DNA of 64,000 nt from Paenibacillus sp. RC67 (GTDB lineage Bacteria; Bacillota; Bacilli; Paenibacillales; NBRC-103111), in NCBI RefSeq assembly GCF_030020805.1, contig NZ_CP125098.1:124001-188000 (forward strand), read 5' to 3'. This document shows positions 1 through 8,448 of the stretch, piece after piece. Under the pieces are notes generated by a model. It worked only from the letters and a program-made list of their open reading frames with translations. It had not been told where the DNA came from and ran no database searches. Every line of letters starts with the position of its first letter. The stretch's first letter is position 1. A program made the position numbers and the translations under genes.

Positions 1-419
1 GCGTGAAGCTTGGCTGCGTCGAACGAAGCGGTGAGGGGCCATTCTTCATTTCGAATATGCCATCGGTAGACAGCCCTTTGAAATACTGAACCCGTCTTCA
101 ACGGTTGAAGCCGATTAATCACATCCTGTAGAGGGAGCTCAAGTCCCAGCTGTTCCAGCAACCAATCTGCCGGCTGCAGTTGAACATCAGGATGCTTACT
201 GACCATACGGACCGGCTGCTGCAGAAGCAGCATTTTTTTATCCTCAAGCTGTCGCCCGAACTCGGTAATCGGGATCCCGCCAACCTCCCAGTTATCTACC
301 GTTAACCCTGCGGGAAGTGTGCGCTGTGTGCCGTACCAGACCAAAGTCGCGCAAGCTGCGCCTGCAAACAGCAGCAAGCCTAGCAGCACCCGCACCCAAA
401 ACATACGCTGAAGCGTCAT
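1..419 (-). CDS. VanW/YoaR-like membrane-anchored protein (partial, 3' end outside window)
   Basis: The first 139 codons of a minus-strand gene are visible, starting at ATG 419 behind an AAGGAG ribosome binding site about 430-436. The protein begins with a short positively charged stretch and one hydrophobic segment (roughly residues 8-30), then TLPAGLTVDNWEVGGIPITE, which resembles the first repeat of VanW/YoaR-type (putative peptidoglycan-binding) proteins. That family is membrane- or wall-associated; its biochemical role is not settled. No stop is reached before the window edge. It is divergent from ftsE. The family call rests on the short N-terminal pattern only, so it is tentative; the reading frame itself is well supported. 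Confidence 0.6.
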   Translation of the reverse strand, partial: MTLQRMFWVRVLLGLLLFAGAACATLVWYGTQRTLPAGLTVDNWEVGGIPITEFGRQLEDKKMLLLQQPVRMVSKHPDVQLQPADWLLEQLGLELPLQDVINRLQPLKTGSVFQRAVYRWHIRNEEWPLTASFDAAKLH

Positions 420-642
420 CGGTTTCGTCTCCTTTTACCCATTGTTCCGTGTGACAAGTTCTGCTCGTACATATTGATGTATATGCCGACATTTCGAAAA
501 TTTGCCTGCGGGATCATTCGTGTTTTCTACAAAAAATGCTGGCGTAATTGTGAAAAAGTGTTGAAAATCTTTTACGTGTAAAGGATTTTACCTGTTTATG
601 TCGAATGGATATAAGCTAGCGAAAAATTCAGGATGTGATACC
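420..642. other. divergent intergenic region VanW-like / ftsE
   Basis: This holds the ribosome binding site of the leftward gene and presumably promoters in both directions. I see no convincing -35/-10 pair. An imperfect inverted repeat CTTTTACGTGTAAAG lies at 569-583, 60 bases before the preferred ftsE start, and could be an operator. Confidence 0.35.
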
Positions 643-1329
643 GTGATTGAGATGCATGACGTTTGGAAAACGTATCCCGATGGGAGTCAGGCTTTAAAAA
701 GCATTAATGTCAAGGTGGACCGCAATGAATTCTTGTATGTCGTAGGTCCGTCAGGCGCAGGAAAATCGACCTTTATGAAATTGATTTATAGAGAAGAGAG
801 ACCGACTAAGGGGAGTATTTTTGTAAACGGATTTAATTTGGAGAAGCTGAAGCAGCGCAAGATTCCTTATGTAAGACGGAATATCGGCGTTATTTTTCAA
901 GATTTTCGGCTGCTGCCTAAATTAACTGTATATGAAAATATCGCTTTTGCTATGGAGGTTATCGAAGCTCCCAAGAAATTAATCCGCAAGCGTGTGCAAG
1001 AGGTACTGGACCTTGTCAGGCTTAAAGAAAAAGCGGGTTCTTTGCCGTCGCAACTATCGGGCGGAGAACAACAGCGGGTAGCGATTGCAAGAGCTATTGT
1101 GAACAATCCCTCGGTAATTATTGCTGATGAACCGACTGGAAATCTGGACCCTGATACATCGTGGGATATTATGAAGCTTATGGAAGAGATCAATTTTCGT
1201 GGAACGACTATCATCATGGCAACACACAACAAAGAAATCGTAAATACGATGCGCAAACGCGTTCTGGCCATTGAGCATGGACAAATTGTCCGCGATGAAG
1301 TTAGGGGTGAATACGGCTATGAGGATTAA
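643..1329 (+). CDS. ftsE: cell division ABC transporter ATP-binding protein FtsE
   Basis: FtsE is the cytoplasmic ATPase of the FtsEX complex, which in Gram-positive bacteria activates extracellular peptidoglycan hydrolases rather than transporting a solute. The sequence shows Walker A GPSGAGKST (about residues 35-43), the Q-loop region VIFQDF, the signature LSGGEQQR and Walker B VIIADEP. GTG 643 is preferred because it gives VIEMHDVWKTYPDG, matching the usual FtsE N-terminus and a 228-residue length, and AGGATG precedes it; an in-frame ATG at 598 would add 15 unrelated residues. The stop overlaps the ftsX start, so the two are translationally coupled. The M23 hydrolase gene downstream is the likely client. 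Confidence 0.95.
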   Translation: MIEMHDVWKTYPDGSQALKSINVKVDRNEFLYVVGPSGAGKSTFMKLIYREERPTKGSIFVNGFNLEKLKQRKIPYVRRNIGVIFQDFRLLPKLTVYENIAFAMEVIEAPKKLIRKRVQEVLDLVRLKEKAGSLPSQLSGGEQQRVAIARAIVNNPSVIIADEPTGNLDPDTSWDIMKLMEEINFRGTTIIMATHNKEIVNTMRKRVLAIEHGQIVRDEVRGEYGYED

Positions 1330-2236
1330 CACAGGCTTCCGCCACTTACGGGAAGGCGGTAAGAATGTGATCCGCAATGGCTGGATGACGTTCGCTTCGG
1401 TAAGCTCGATTGCCATATCGCTATTAATACTAGGTGTGTTTTTGCTGTTAACGTTAAATGTGAACTACCTCGCTCAGCAAATTGAGCAGCAGGTAGAAAT
1501 TCGTGTCTATTTGGATGTGAACATTACGAAGGAGCAAATTCCTTCATTGCAAACAGAGATTTCCTCTCTTGCCAATGTGGACAGAGTGACCTTCATTTCG
1601 AAGGATGAGGGGCTTGACTACTTGCGTGAGAAGCTGGGAGATAGCGGGAAGCAGCTGCTGGAAGGCTTCGATGGAGATAACAACCCCTTGAATGACTCCT
1701 TTACGGTAGAAGTGGTAGAACCCCGTCAAGTAGGTACGGTAGCTCAGCAAATTAATGATCTAAATAACGGGAAAGCTTCGAAGCCGATCTATAGGGTTAG
1801 CTACGGACAAGGAACCGTCGAAACGATGTTTAAGGTTACCGAAATTGTGCGTAATATCGGCCTTATTCTTGTGGCGGGCCTTGCTTTGACGGCGATGTTC
1901 CTTATCGCAAATACGATTAAGCTGACCATAGTAGCACGGCGTCGAGAGATTGGCATCATGAAGCTTGTCGGAGCGACGAATTCCTTTATCCGCTGGCCGT
2001 TTTTTATTGAAGGCGCGCTGCTTGGTATTATAGGCTCTATTATCCCAACATCCATTTTGCTCTATGGCTACTGGGAATTGATGACTTCAACGCAGCTGGA
2101 TTTAAACTTACTGATGATAAAGCTGCTTCCGTTTAATCAAATATGTTACACGATGCCGAGTTTGCTGCTTGGAATCGGTATATTGATTGGTATTTTTGGC
2201 AGCACCTTGTCGGTGCGTAAGTTTTTGCGAGTGTAA
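1319..2236 (+). CDS. ftsX: cell division permease-like protein FtsX
   Basis: FtsX is the membrane partner of FtsE; its first extracellular loop contacts the wall hydrolase it regulates. The product (about 305 residues) has one N-terminal membrane helix after the RNGWMTFASVSSIAIS segment, a large extracellular domain (about residues 50-170) and three C-terminal helices with the FtsX-domain motif RRREIGIMKLVGAT. ATG 1319, preceded by GGGGTGA, gives the family-typical MRINTGFRHLREGGKN start and overlaps ftsE by 11 bases. An upstream in-frame ATG at 1271 would lie deep inside ftsE and has no good binding site. Confidence 0.95.
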   Translation: MRINTGFRHLREGGKNVIRNGWMTFASVSSIAISLLILGVFLLLTLNVNYLAQQIEQQVEIRVYLDVNITKEQIPSLQTEISSLANVDRVTFISKDEGLDYLREKLGDSGKQLLEGFDGDNNPLNDSFTVEVVEPRQVGTVAQQINDLNNGKASKPIYRVSYGQGTVETMFKVTEIVRNIGLILVAGLALTAMFLIANTIKLTIVARRREIGIMKLVGATNSFIRWPFFIEGALLGIIGSIIPTSILLYGYWELMTSTQLDLNLLMIKLLPFNQICYTMPSLLLGIGILIGIFGSTLSVRKFLRV

Positions 2237-2304
2237 CCTAATCGTGAAGGGGCTTGGGCCAGTGCCTGGCTAAAGTATGAATCTAGTTGGGGAGGAAACG
2301 AAAG

Positions 2305-3579
2305 TTGAAGAAGTCTGTTCTGTCACTAATCGTTACCGCAGGGATGGCAAGCACGCTGCTTGTTCCGCAGCTGTCCTTTGCTTTGTCCGAATCGCAAAAG
2401 ATTCAGCAGCAGCTGGATCAACTGAAAAAACAGCAGAATACTACTCAGCAAAAGGCTGCCGATACGCAAAATGAAATTGGTAAAGTGCAGCAGGATAAGC
2501 AGCAGGTGGAAGCCGAGGTTAAAAGTATCATTAAGCAGATCGAGGCTGAGAATCTCAAGCTGAATACTCTGAATGACCAAATATCCACGACTAAGGATGA
2601 TTTGCAGCTAAACAGCAAACTGCTGGATGAACTAAAAGAGCAAATTGAGGCCCGCGATGTATTGTTAAAATCTCGTCTGCGCCTTATGTATATGAACGGT
2701 GTTGTATCTTATGCGGACGTACTGTTGAGCTCTACGAGCTTCGGAGACTTTTTAGATCGAATGAACGCATTAAAGGCTATTGTCAACCAGGATAAGGAGA
2801 TATTGCAGGCCAACCAGCGAGACCGGGAAACGAAGGAAGTCAAACAAAACCAGATTGAGCAGGAGTTAAAGAAGGTAAGCGACCTTTATAATCAGTCTGC
2901 GACGATCAAAGCGGGTCTTGTGTCCAAGGAGAAGGATAAGGAAGTCAAGATCGCTAGTCTTGCCAAAAAAGAAAAGGATTTGGAAGACATCAGCGAGGAT
3001 CAGGAGCAGCAGCTTCTTCAATATGCCCGCAAATCGGCAGCTTTGGCAGCGGACAAGCGTAAAGCGGCGGCGGCTGAGGCGGCAGCAGCTGCAGCAGCCG
3101 CCGCTGCAAAGGCCAAAACGAACGGCAGCAGCGGCGGAGGCAGCACGGCGGCTCCTTCTGCGCCTGCGGCGACATCCTCCGGTGGCAAATTCGGCTATCC
3201 GTTAGCTAAAGTGGCGCCAATGACATCGGATTTCGGGTATCGTTCCGATCCGTTCACCGGTGCTAAAAAGCTGCATAAGGGAATTGACCTAGGTGCTCCT
3301 AACGGAACCGATATTTTAGCAGCTGCCGAAGGCGAAGTCATTGTTGCTTCGTGGTGGAGCGGCTATGGAAACACGGTTATTATAGACCATGGAAACGGTT
3401 ATTGGACGTTGTACGGACATATTCGCAATGGAGGCACGGTGGTAGAGAAAGGCGATCATGTGAAACGGGGCCAAAAAGTAGCAGAAGTCGGCTCCACAGG
3501 CGAATCCACTGGCAACCATTTGCACTTCGAAGTACGTATTAATGAGGAACCGGTAGATCCGAAGCCATACTTAAAATAA
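2305..3579 (+). CDS. secreted coiled-coil murein hydrolase, M23 family (EnvC/PcsB/CwlO-like organisation)
   Basis: This is a secreted zinc peptidase expected to cut peptidoglycan cross-bridges or to activate an amidase. It has a signal peptide (about residues 1-28, ending SFA), a long coiled coil (about 30-240, many Q/K/E heptads), an Ala-rich then Gly/Ser linker (about 250-300) and a C-terminal M23 domain with HKGIDLG and HLHFE, the zinc ligand motifs. TTG 2305 is chosen because GGGGAGG (2289-2295) sits 9 bases upstream; TTG 2287 would overlap that site. Coiled coil plus peptidase directly behind ftsEX is the arrangement known for FtsEX-controlled hydrolases, so regulation by FtsEX is a reasonable inference. 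About 424 residues. Confidence 0.9.
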   Translation: MKKSVLSLIVTAGMASTLLVPQLSFALSESQKIQQQLDQLKKQQNTTQQKAADTQNEIGKVQQDKQQVEAEVKSIIKQIEAENLKLNTLNDQISTTKDDLQLNSKLLDELKEQIEARDVLLKSRLRLMYMNGVVSYADVLLSSTSFGDFLDRMNALKAIVNQDKEILQANQRDRETKEVKQNQIEQELKKVSDLYNQSATIKAGLVSKEKDKEVKIASLAKKEKDLEDISEDQEQQLLQYARKSAALAADKRKAAAAEAAAAAAAAAAKAKTNGSSGGGSTAAPSAPAATSSGGKFGYPLAKVAPMTSDFGYRSDPFTGAKKLHKGIDLGAPNGTDILAAAEGEVIVASWWSGYGNTVIIDHGNGYWTLYGHIRNGGTVVEKGDHVKRGQKVAEVGSTGESTGNHLHFEVRINEEPVDPKPYLK

Positions 3580-3666
3580 AACCGCTGTTAATAATTTCTA
3601 ATAGCTTGTCATATAATACAAAGACGAGTTCACCAAGGCACGAACAAAGGCGGTGTATACAGGGTA

Positions 3667-5118
3667 ATGACATTTAAGGGACGTACCGTTTTGGCATTTA
3701 TTTTGTTGGCTATGTTCGCCAGCAGCATTATGACGCTTACGATTGTAAACCCATCTATGCTAGCCGGAGTCGGTAAGGATGGCGGCGCTTCAGGAACGGT
3801 GAAATCCGGGCTGACAACCAAGGACATTAACAAAATATCGACGACGTATCAGTTGATTGAGAACAAGTTTTTATCCGAGGTCGATCATGAGAAGGTCGTC
3901 AACGGAGCGATTAATGGGATGCTGGCTACATTGGAAGATCCTTTTACCGTGTATATGGATCAAAAAGAAGCTAAGCAGTTCGATGAAAGCATTACTTCTT
4001 CGTTTCAAGGTATTGGTGCTGAAGTATCGACCGAAGACGGCAAGGTCACGATTGTGGCGCCTATCAAAGGCTCGCCTGCTGAAAAAGCCGGTTTGCATGC
4101 GAAGGATGTCATTATGTCAGTGAATGGCGAGAAATTGGACGGGCTAACGTTGAATCAGGCTGTTATGAAAATCCGCGGGCCAAAAGGTACGCAGGCTAAG
4201 CTTGAAATCATGCGTCCAGGTACGCAGGAACCTATTCAAATGATCGTAGTTCGTGATGACATTGATGTAGAAACGGTCTATGCCGAGATGCTTCAAGGAA
4301 ACATCGGAAAAATTGAAATTCGTCAATTTTCAACCAATACGGCTAAACGCTTTAAGGACGAGCTAAAGAACCTGGAAGCCAAAGGGATGAAGGGGCTTGT
4401 TATTGACGTTCGTAACGATCCGGGCGGTTTGCTGCAGGCTGTAGTTGAGATCGTAGAGCCTTTCATAGCTAAAGGGAAGCCGATTGTGAAGATTGAGGAT
4501 CGCAAAGGTAAGCAGGAGGATACTCCTTCTCAAGGAACAGGCAAAAATTATCCCGTTACCGTTCTTATGAACAAAGGCAGCGCGAGTGCCTCGGAAATAT
4601 TGGCAGGAGCCCTTCATGATTCGGCTGATAGTAAGCTGGTTGGAGAAACTTCTTACGGTAAAGGGACAGTACAGGTACCGTTCGAGAAGGAAATGGGCGA
4701 TGGAAGCAATATTAAGATGACCGTATACAAATGGCTGACGCCGAACGGTACATGGATTCATAAAAAAGGAATCACACCGGATATCCCTGTCGAACAGCCG
4801 ACCTTCTTTAAAGTGGCTCCATTAACCAAGAAAGCTACCTTAAAGCCTGATACGACAGGCGAGGACGTTAAAAATCTGCAAATCATGTTGTCCGGAGTCG
4901 GTTTGAACCCGGATCGCACAGATGGTTATTTCAGTGAAAAAACAGCGGCATCCGTAAAATCGTTCCAGCGTCTTCATAACTTGCCGGTGACCGGTGAAGT
5001 TGATGTAGAGACGGCTAATCAGCTGGAAAAAGCAATTTTGACGGAAATCAAAGATCCTAAAAACGATCTGCAGCTGAAAGCAGCAGTTCAACAAGTCCAA
5101 ACAGCTATTACCAAATAA
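3667..5118 (+). CDS. ctpB: carboxyl-terminal processing protease CtpB-like (S41) with peptidoglycan-binding domain
   Basis: S41 proteases cleave extracytoplasmic proteins; Bacillus CtpB processes SpoIVFA during sporulation. The 483-residue product has a membrane anchor (about 9-29), a PDZ domain (about 100-190) and the S41 catalytic domain with GSASASEI (nucleophile Ser309) and SYGKGT (general-base Lys332). A peptidoglycan-binding repeat follows (about 395-465, GEDVKNLQIMLSGVGLN). Domain order and length match CtpB. The gene follows the M23 hydrolase by 87 bases with no terminator in between and precedes the MinJ-like gene, as in Bacillus (minus swrA). Confidence 0.93.
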   Translation: MTFKGRTVLAFILLAMFASSIMTLTIVNPSMLAGVGKDGGASGTVKSGLTTKDINKISTTYQLIENKFLSEVDHEKVVNGAINGMLATLEDPFTVYMDQKEAKQFDESITSSFQGIGAEVSTEDGKVTIVAPIKGSPAEKAGLHAKDVIMSVNGEKLDGLTLNQAVMKIRGPKGTQAKLEIMRPGTQEPIQMIVVRDDIDVETVYAEMLQGNIGKIEIRQFSTNTAKRFKDELKNLEAKGMKGLVIDVRNDPGGLLQAVVEIVEPFIAKGKPIVKIEDRKGKQEDTPSQGTGKNYPVTVLMNKGSASASEILAGALHDSADSKLVGETSYGKGTVQVPFEKEMGDGSNIKMTVYKWLTPNGTWIHKKGITPDIPVEQPTFFKVAPLTKKATLKPDTTGEDVKNLQIMLSGVGLNPDRTDGYFSEKTAASVKSFQRLHNLPVTGEVDVETANQLEKAILTEIKDPKNDLQLKAAVQQVQTAITK

Positions 5119-5255
5119 GGGCTGGATGGGAAAAATGGGAATACAGAAGGAAAACGGGTTATAAGCGTCGAATGGTAAAGAAGGTTGGATTCGTCCAGCT
5201 TTCTTTCTTTTTTTGTTTGAATCAGTTTATCCCTGTTACAAGAAGGAGCAGCCTT

Positions 5256-6542
5256 ATGAACATATTAGCCGATATAGCTTATCATGGGCTTAGGGCCCTG
5301 CTGCAATTGCTCGCGCATCCGTTCTATTATGTAGGGATTCTATTTATTGTGCTTCAATATAGAAGGCAGATTCAGTTTGAGCGCAAGCTGTTCCACACTA
5401 AGCTGCACTCGCTGATATCCGAAACCTGGCGGACACTGCTTTGGGGATGGATAGGCGGGCTGGCAGCCTCTGTGCTAATGGCTGTAGTCGGAGCCACGAT
5501 TCAGCCCGAGGCGGTCATATTGCTTTGGATCCTGTCGTTGCTTCTCATCTTATTCCGTGTTCGTTTTCTGTGCTGGGCCTACGCAGTTGGTGTTATCGGT
5601 GTGCTTCAGGTGCTAAGCTCTTCTATAGATGCATTGGCGAATGTAATGCCAGCATGGTTACTGGACCCTATACTGAGCCTGAATCTGCCAGCGCTGCTTG
5701 CCCTTGTAGCGGTGCTTCATCTGGTCGAGGCGCTACTAGTTCGAATGCAGGGTGCTAGAACAGCCACACCCATGTTTTATGAGAGCAAGCGCGGCAAAAT
5801 CGTCGGCGGCTATCACATGCAAGGTTTTTGGCCCATTGCCTTGTTCTTGCTTGTACCGCTTCAAGGAGGAAGTGCAAATCCTCTCCCTTGGACACCACTG
5901 CTAGGGGGAAATTTGTGGAGCGGCGGTTGGACCATCGTCGGCTTCCCTGTCATGATCGGCTTTGCCGAATTAACGATGTCCAGACTTCCCCAACAGAAGG
6001 CGCGAATGAGCGCTCGGCTTTTGGCAGTATATGCATGTCTGGTTTTGTTGTTTGCGATAATTGCTCATGAGTGGCCTGTAATGACTCTGGTAGCCTCTAT
6101 CCTTTGTATAGCGCTGCATGAAGGTTTGCTATTGTACAGTCGTTGGGATGAGGCCAAGCGTACTCCGATTTTCGTACACGATCAGCGAGGGTTGAAGGTT
6201 TTGGCTGTGCTGCCTGGAAGTGCTGCGGCTGAGCTCGACATTGTACCGGGGGAGATCATTCACAAGGTCAACGGCGTATCTATAAGAACGAAAAGCGAGC
6301 TGCATCAGGCGATGCAAATGAATTCGGCCTTTTGTAAGCTGGAAGTATTGAATTTAGAAGGCGAGAGTAAGTTTTTGAAGCGGGCTATGTTCTCTGGGGA
6401 GCACCATCAGTTAGGTATTTTGTTGGCCCCGGATCAAGATGCCATGTATTATGCTGAAGAGAAGCATACTCATATATTTGCTTATATGCGGAAAAAGCTG
6501 GTCGGCCTGCTTAGCAAGCCTTCCGGTACAAAACCGATGTAA
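5256..6542 (+). CDS. minJ: MinJ-like polytopic membrane protein with C-terminal PDZ domain
   Basis: MinJ bridges DivIVA and MinD at poles and septa in Bacillus and so positions the division site. This 428-residue product has about eight hydrophobic segments followed by a PDZ-like domain (about residues 300-375, with GLKVLAVLPGSAAAELDIVPGEIIHKVNGV). ATG 5256 follows AGAAGGAG at the right distance; reading could extend in frame to 5172, but that part (LSFFFCLNQF) is not typical. Position after ctpB and upstream of uvrB matches the Bacillus minJ (yvjD) location, which supports the call more than sequence alone. Confidence 0.8.
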   Translation: MNILADIAYHGLRALLQLLAHPFYYVGILFIVLQYRRQIQFERKLFHTKLHSLISETWRTLLWGWIGGLAASVLMAVVGATIQPEAVILLWILSLLLILFRVRFLCWAYAVGVIGVLQVLSSSIDALANVMPAWLLDPILSLNLPALLALVAVLHLVEALLVRMQGARTATPMFYESKRGKIVGGYHMQGFWPIALFLLVPLQGGSANPLPWTPLLGGNLWSGGWTIVGFPVMIGFAELTMSRLPQQKARMSARLLAVYACLVLLFAIIAHEWPVMTLVASILCIALHEGLLLYSRWDEAKRTPIFVHDQRGLKVLAVLPGSAAAELDIVPGEIIHKVNGVSIRTKSELHQAMQMNSAFCKLEVLNLEGESKFLKRAMFSGEHHQLGILLAPDQDAMYYAEEKHTHIFAYMRKKLVGLLSKPSGTKPM

Positions 6543-6560
6543 AGTTAATGAACAAAAGAA

Positions 6561-6596
6561 AGAGCTGCCGGATTTCATTCCGACAGCTCTTTTTTA
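6561..6596. terminator. bidirectional intrinsic terminator minJ / motB
   Basis: AGAGCTGCCGG (6561-6571) pairs with CCGACAGCTCT (6580-6590) with one mismatch and is followed by a T-run. It sits between the converging minJ-like and motB genes. Confidence 0.85.
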
Positions 6597-6642
6597 TGCA
6601 GCATGTTTTTTGTTAGCAAGGTAGATTCAATAAAGGATGGAA

Positions 6643-7410
6643 TCAGTTTTTGTCTCTCAACACGACAATTTCAACACGACGGTTTTTGGAGCGGTTCTCC
6701 ACCGTATCATTGTCTGCGACAGGGCGTGTGTCCGCATATCCGGTAGACATGAATTTTTTAGGATCCAATCCATCGTTGTATACAAAATAGCGGAGAACGG
6801 AAAGGGATCGTTCATTCGAGAGCCCCCAGTTATCCTTATACAGCGAACCGGTTGCCAATGGCAGATTGTCTGTATGCCCCTCAATGCTGATGGTTGTGTC
6901 TTGTAAAGTCGGGAACAAGCTGGCTAACTGATTCAGAATCGGATACGCGTCTTTCTTAAGCTCAGCTTTCCCGAGATCAAATAGGAACAAATCGTTCAAC
7001 GTAACCGCAACACCTCGAGGCGTATTGGCGGCAAACACCTGAGCTTGCAGGTTGTTCTGCTGAATGTACTGCTGTATTTTCTCGAGCAGGTTCTCCAGCT
7101 GTTTTTCACGCTGTTCCTTTTCTTCGCGTTCCTTCTTATCCTTGTCGTTGTTCTCGGTTTTTTCGCCTTCTTGAGCCTTAGCCGTACTTACACGGCCGAG
7201 AACGCCCTCGCCCTGAGGCATGACCGTATCGGACTTTTTAAATTCAAAGCTGAGCGCAGAGGCTAGCACGGTATACTTTTCATTATCGATTTTACTCATA
7301 GCGTACATGATAATAAAGAAAACCAACAGAAGTGTGATCAGGTCAGAATAAGTAATTAACCATCGTTCATGATTCTCATGCGGTGCGTGTTTTTTATTTC
7401 TCCTCGCCAC
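6643..7410 (-). CDS. motB: flagellar motor stator protein MotB/MotS
   Basis: MotB anchors the stator to peptidoglycan and carries the ion-binding aspartate. The N-terminus has the hallmark WLITYSDLITLLLVFF membrane segment with Asp23, then a charged coiled stretch (about 70-105) and a C-terminal OmpA/MotB peptidoglycan-binding domain (SIEGHTDNLP, LSNERSLSVLRYF, NRRVEIVV). GTG 7410 is preferred, with GAAGGTG just upstream; GTG 7419 would add three residues. It overlaps the end of motA by 17 bases, giving translational coupling. Whether the stator uses protons (MotB) or sodium (MotS) is not decided by what I can see. Confidence 0.92.
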   Translation of the reverse strand: MARRNKKHAPHENHERWLITYSDLITLLLVFFIIMYAMSKIDNEKYTVLASALSFEFKKSDTVMPQGEGVLGRVSTAKAQEGEKTENNDKDKKEREEKEQREKQLENLLEKIQQYIQQNNLQAQVFAANTPRGVAVTLNDLFLFDLGKAELKKDAYPILNQLASLFPTLQDTTISIEGHTDNLPLATGSLYKDNWGLSNERSLSVLRYFVYNDGLDPKKFMSTGYADTRPVADNDTVENRSKNRRVEIVVLRDKN

Positions 7411-8185
7411 CGGTATCACCTTCGCTTTCCGGTTTCTTCTGCTCTTGGTGTAGGAACGATTTCAATTTTTTCTTGATCAGCTGTGGATTTTCACCAGCTT
7501 GCAGCGCCAAAATCCCCTCCAGCATAAGCTCCATTTCGGAGATTTGCTCTTTACTGCGGACTTTGATCTTTTGGGCAAGCGGCATATAAATAACGTTCGC
7601 GGATGCTACACCATACAAGGTAGCTGCAAAAGCAACCGCGATAGCAGGGCCTAACGTGCTCGGCTCGGACAGGTTACCTAATACGTGGATAAGGCCCATT
7701 ACCGTACCGATGATCCCCATGGTTGGCGCAAAACCGCCAGCGGATTCAAAAATTTTGGCCCAGCCTTCATGATGATGCTCCAAAGCATCCATTTCGAGCT
7801 CTAAAATTTGTCTTGTTAATTCAGGATCGGTACCGTCAACAACCATCATCAGGCCATCACGCAAAAAATCGTTGGAATGCTCTTGTGCACGCTGCTCCAA
7901 AGCAAGCACGCCCTCACGTCTGGCAACGGTAGCCATATCGACGAGTTCATCAATAATAGTGCCTGGATCACGTTTCGTTTCTTTAAACGCCATTTTAAGC
8001 GCCTTACCCGTTTCTTTCAATGTAGACATCGGAAAGCTTACAACTACAGCCCCAATGGTCCCCCCGAAAACGATCAGCATGGCGCTTGGGACTATCAGTG
8101 CAGAAATGTGCCCGCCATCCCACATATACCCGCCGATTAGGGCCCCCACGCCGAATACAATACCTATAATTGTTGTCAAATCCAT
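7394..8185 (-). CDS. motA: flagellar motor stator protein MotA/MotP
   Basis: MotA forms the ion-conducting stator channel with MotB and pushes on the rotor. The 263-residue product has four hydrophobic segments, two near the N-terminus (MDLTTIIGIVFGVGALIGGY and the SALIVPSAMLIVFGGT segment) and two after the cytoplasmic loop (GGFAPTMGIIGTVMGLIHVLG and the following helix). The cytoplasmic loop includes REGVLALEQRA. ATG 8185 follows AGGGGTGG and gives the family N-terminus. The MGIIGTVMGLIHVL segment resembles MotP/PomA as much as Bacillus MotA, so a sodium-type stator is possible. The motA-motB order is the usual operon. Confidence 0.92.
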   Translation of the reverse strand: MDLTTIIGIVFGVGALIGGYMWDGGHISALIVPSAMLIVFGGTIGAVVVSFPMSTLKETGKALKMAFKETKRDPGTIIDELVDMATVARREGVLALEQRAQEHSNDFLRDGLMMVVDGTDPELTRQILELEMDALEHHHEGWAKIFESAGGFAPTMGIIGTVMGLIHVLGNLSEPSTLGPAIAVAFAATLYGVASANVIYMPLAQKIKVRSKEQISEMELMLEGILALQAGENPQLIKKKLKSFLHQEQKKPESEGDTGGEEK

Positions 8186-8285
8186 TTTCGTACCACCCCT
8201 GCTTCGAGTAAATGAGAATGCTTTTTTGTTTAAAAATCCGTTCTTCCTGCTGTAGATGCAGCGTATAAGTGGAAGACTTATGCGT

Positions 8286-8314
8286 TTGCAACATAAGCTG
8301 AAAAAAGGTATAAT
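8286..8314 (+). promoter_or_regulatory. sigma-A promoter of uvrB
   Basis: TTGCAA (8286-8291), a 17-base spacer and a perfect TATAAT (8309-8314) lie about 135 bases before the uvrB start. They are divergent from motA. Confidence 0.8.
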
Positions 8315-8319
8315 ATATG

Positions 8320-8333
8320 GGAACAAATATTCC
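8320..8333. promoter_or_regulatory. LexA (SOS)-like operator upstream of uvrB
   Basis: GGAACAAATATTCC overlaps the expected transcription start just after the -10 box. It keeps GAAC, the R-N-R-Y centre and TTC of the Gram-positive LexA consensus CGAACRNRYGTTCG, with mismatches at the outer bases and one G to A. uvrBA is a classical SOS operon, which supports the reading. Confidence 0.6.
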
Positions 8334-8448
8334 TATTAAGGAAAAAGTCGAACGGAGTCAACCTGCGTCGATGAGGCGCATAGTATTTATCGGAAACATC
8401 TGGGCAAAAGTTTATAGAAAATGATCTTTTTCAATAGGCGGTGACGAA

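Noticed and set aside
560-600. WalR-like TGTAAA...TGTTTA upstream of ftsE
   Set aside because: Spacing is 10 bases rather than the 5 of the WalR direct repeat.
3611-3630. TTGTCA and TATAAT before the S41 protease gene
   Set aside because: The two hexamers are directly adjacent, so they cannot act as a -35/-10 pair.
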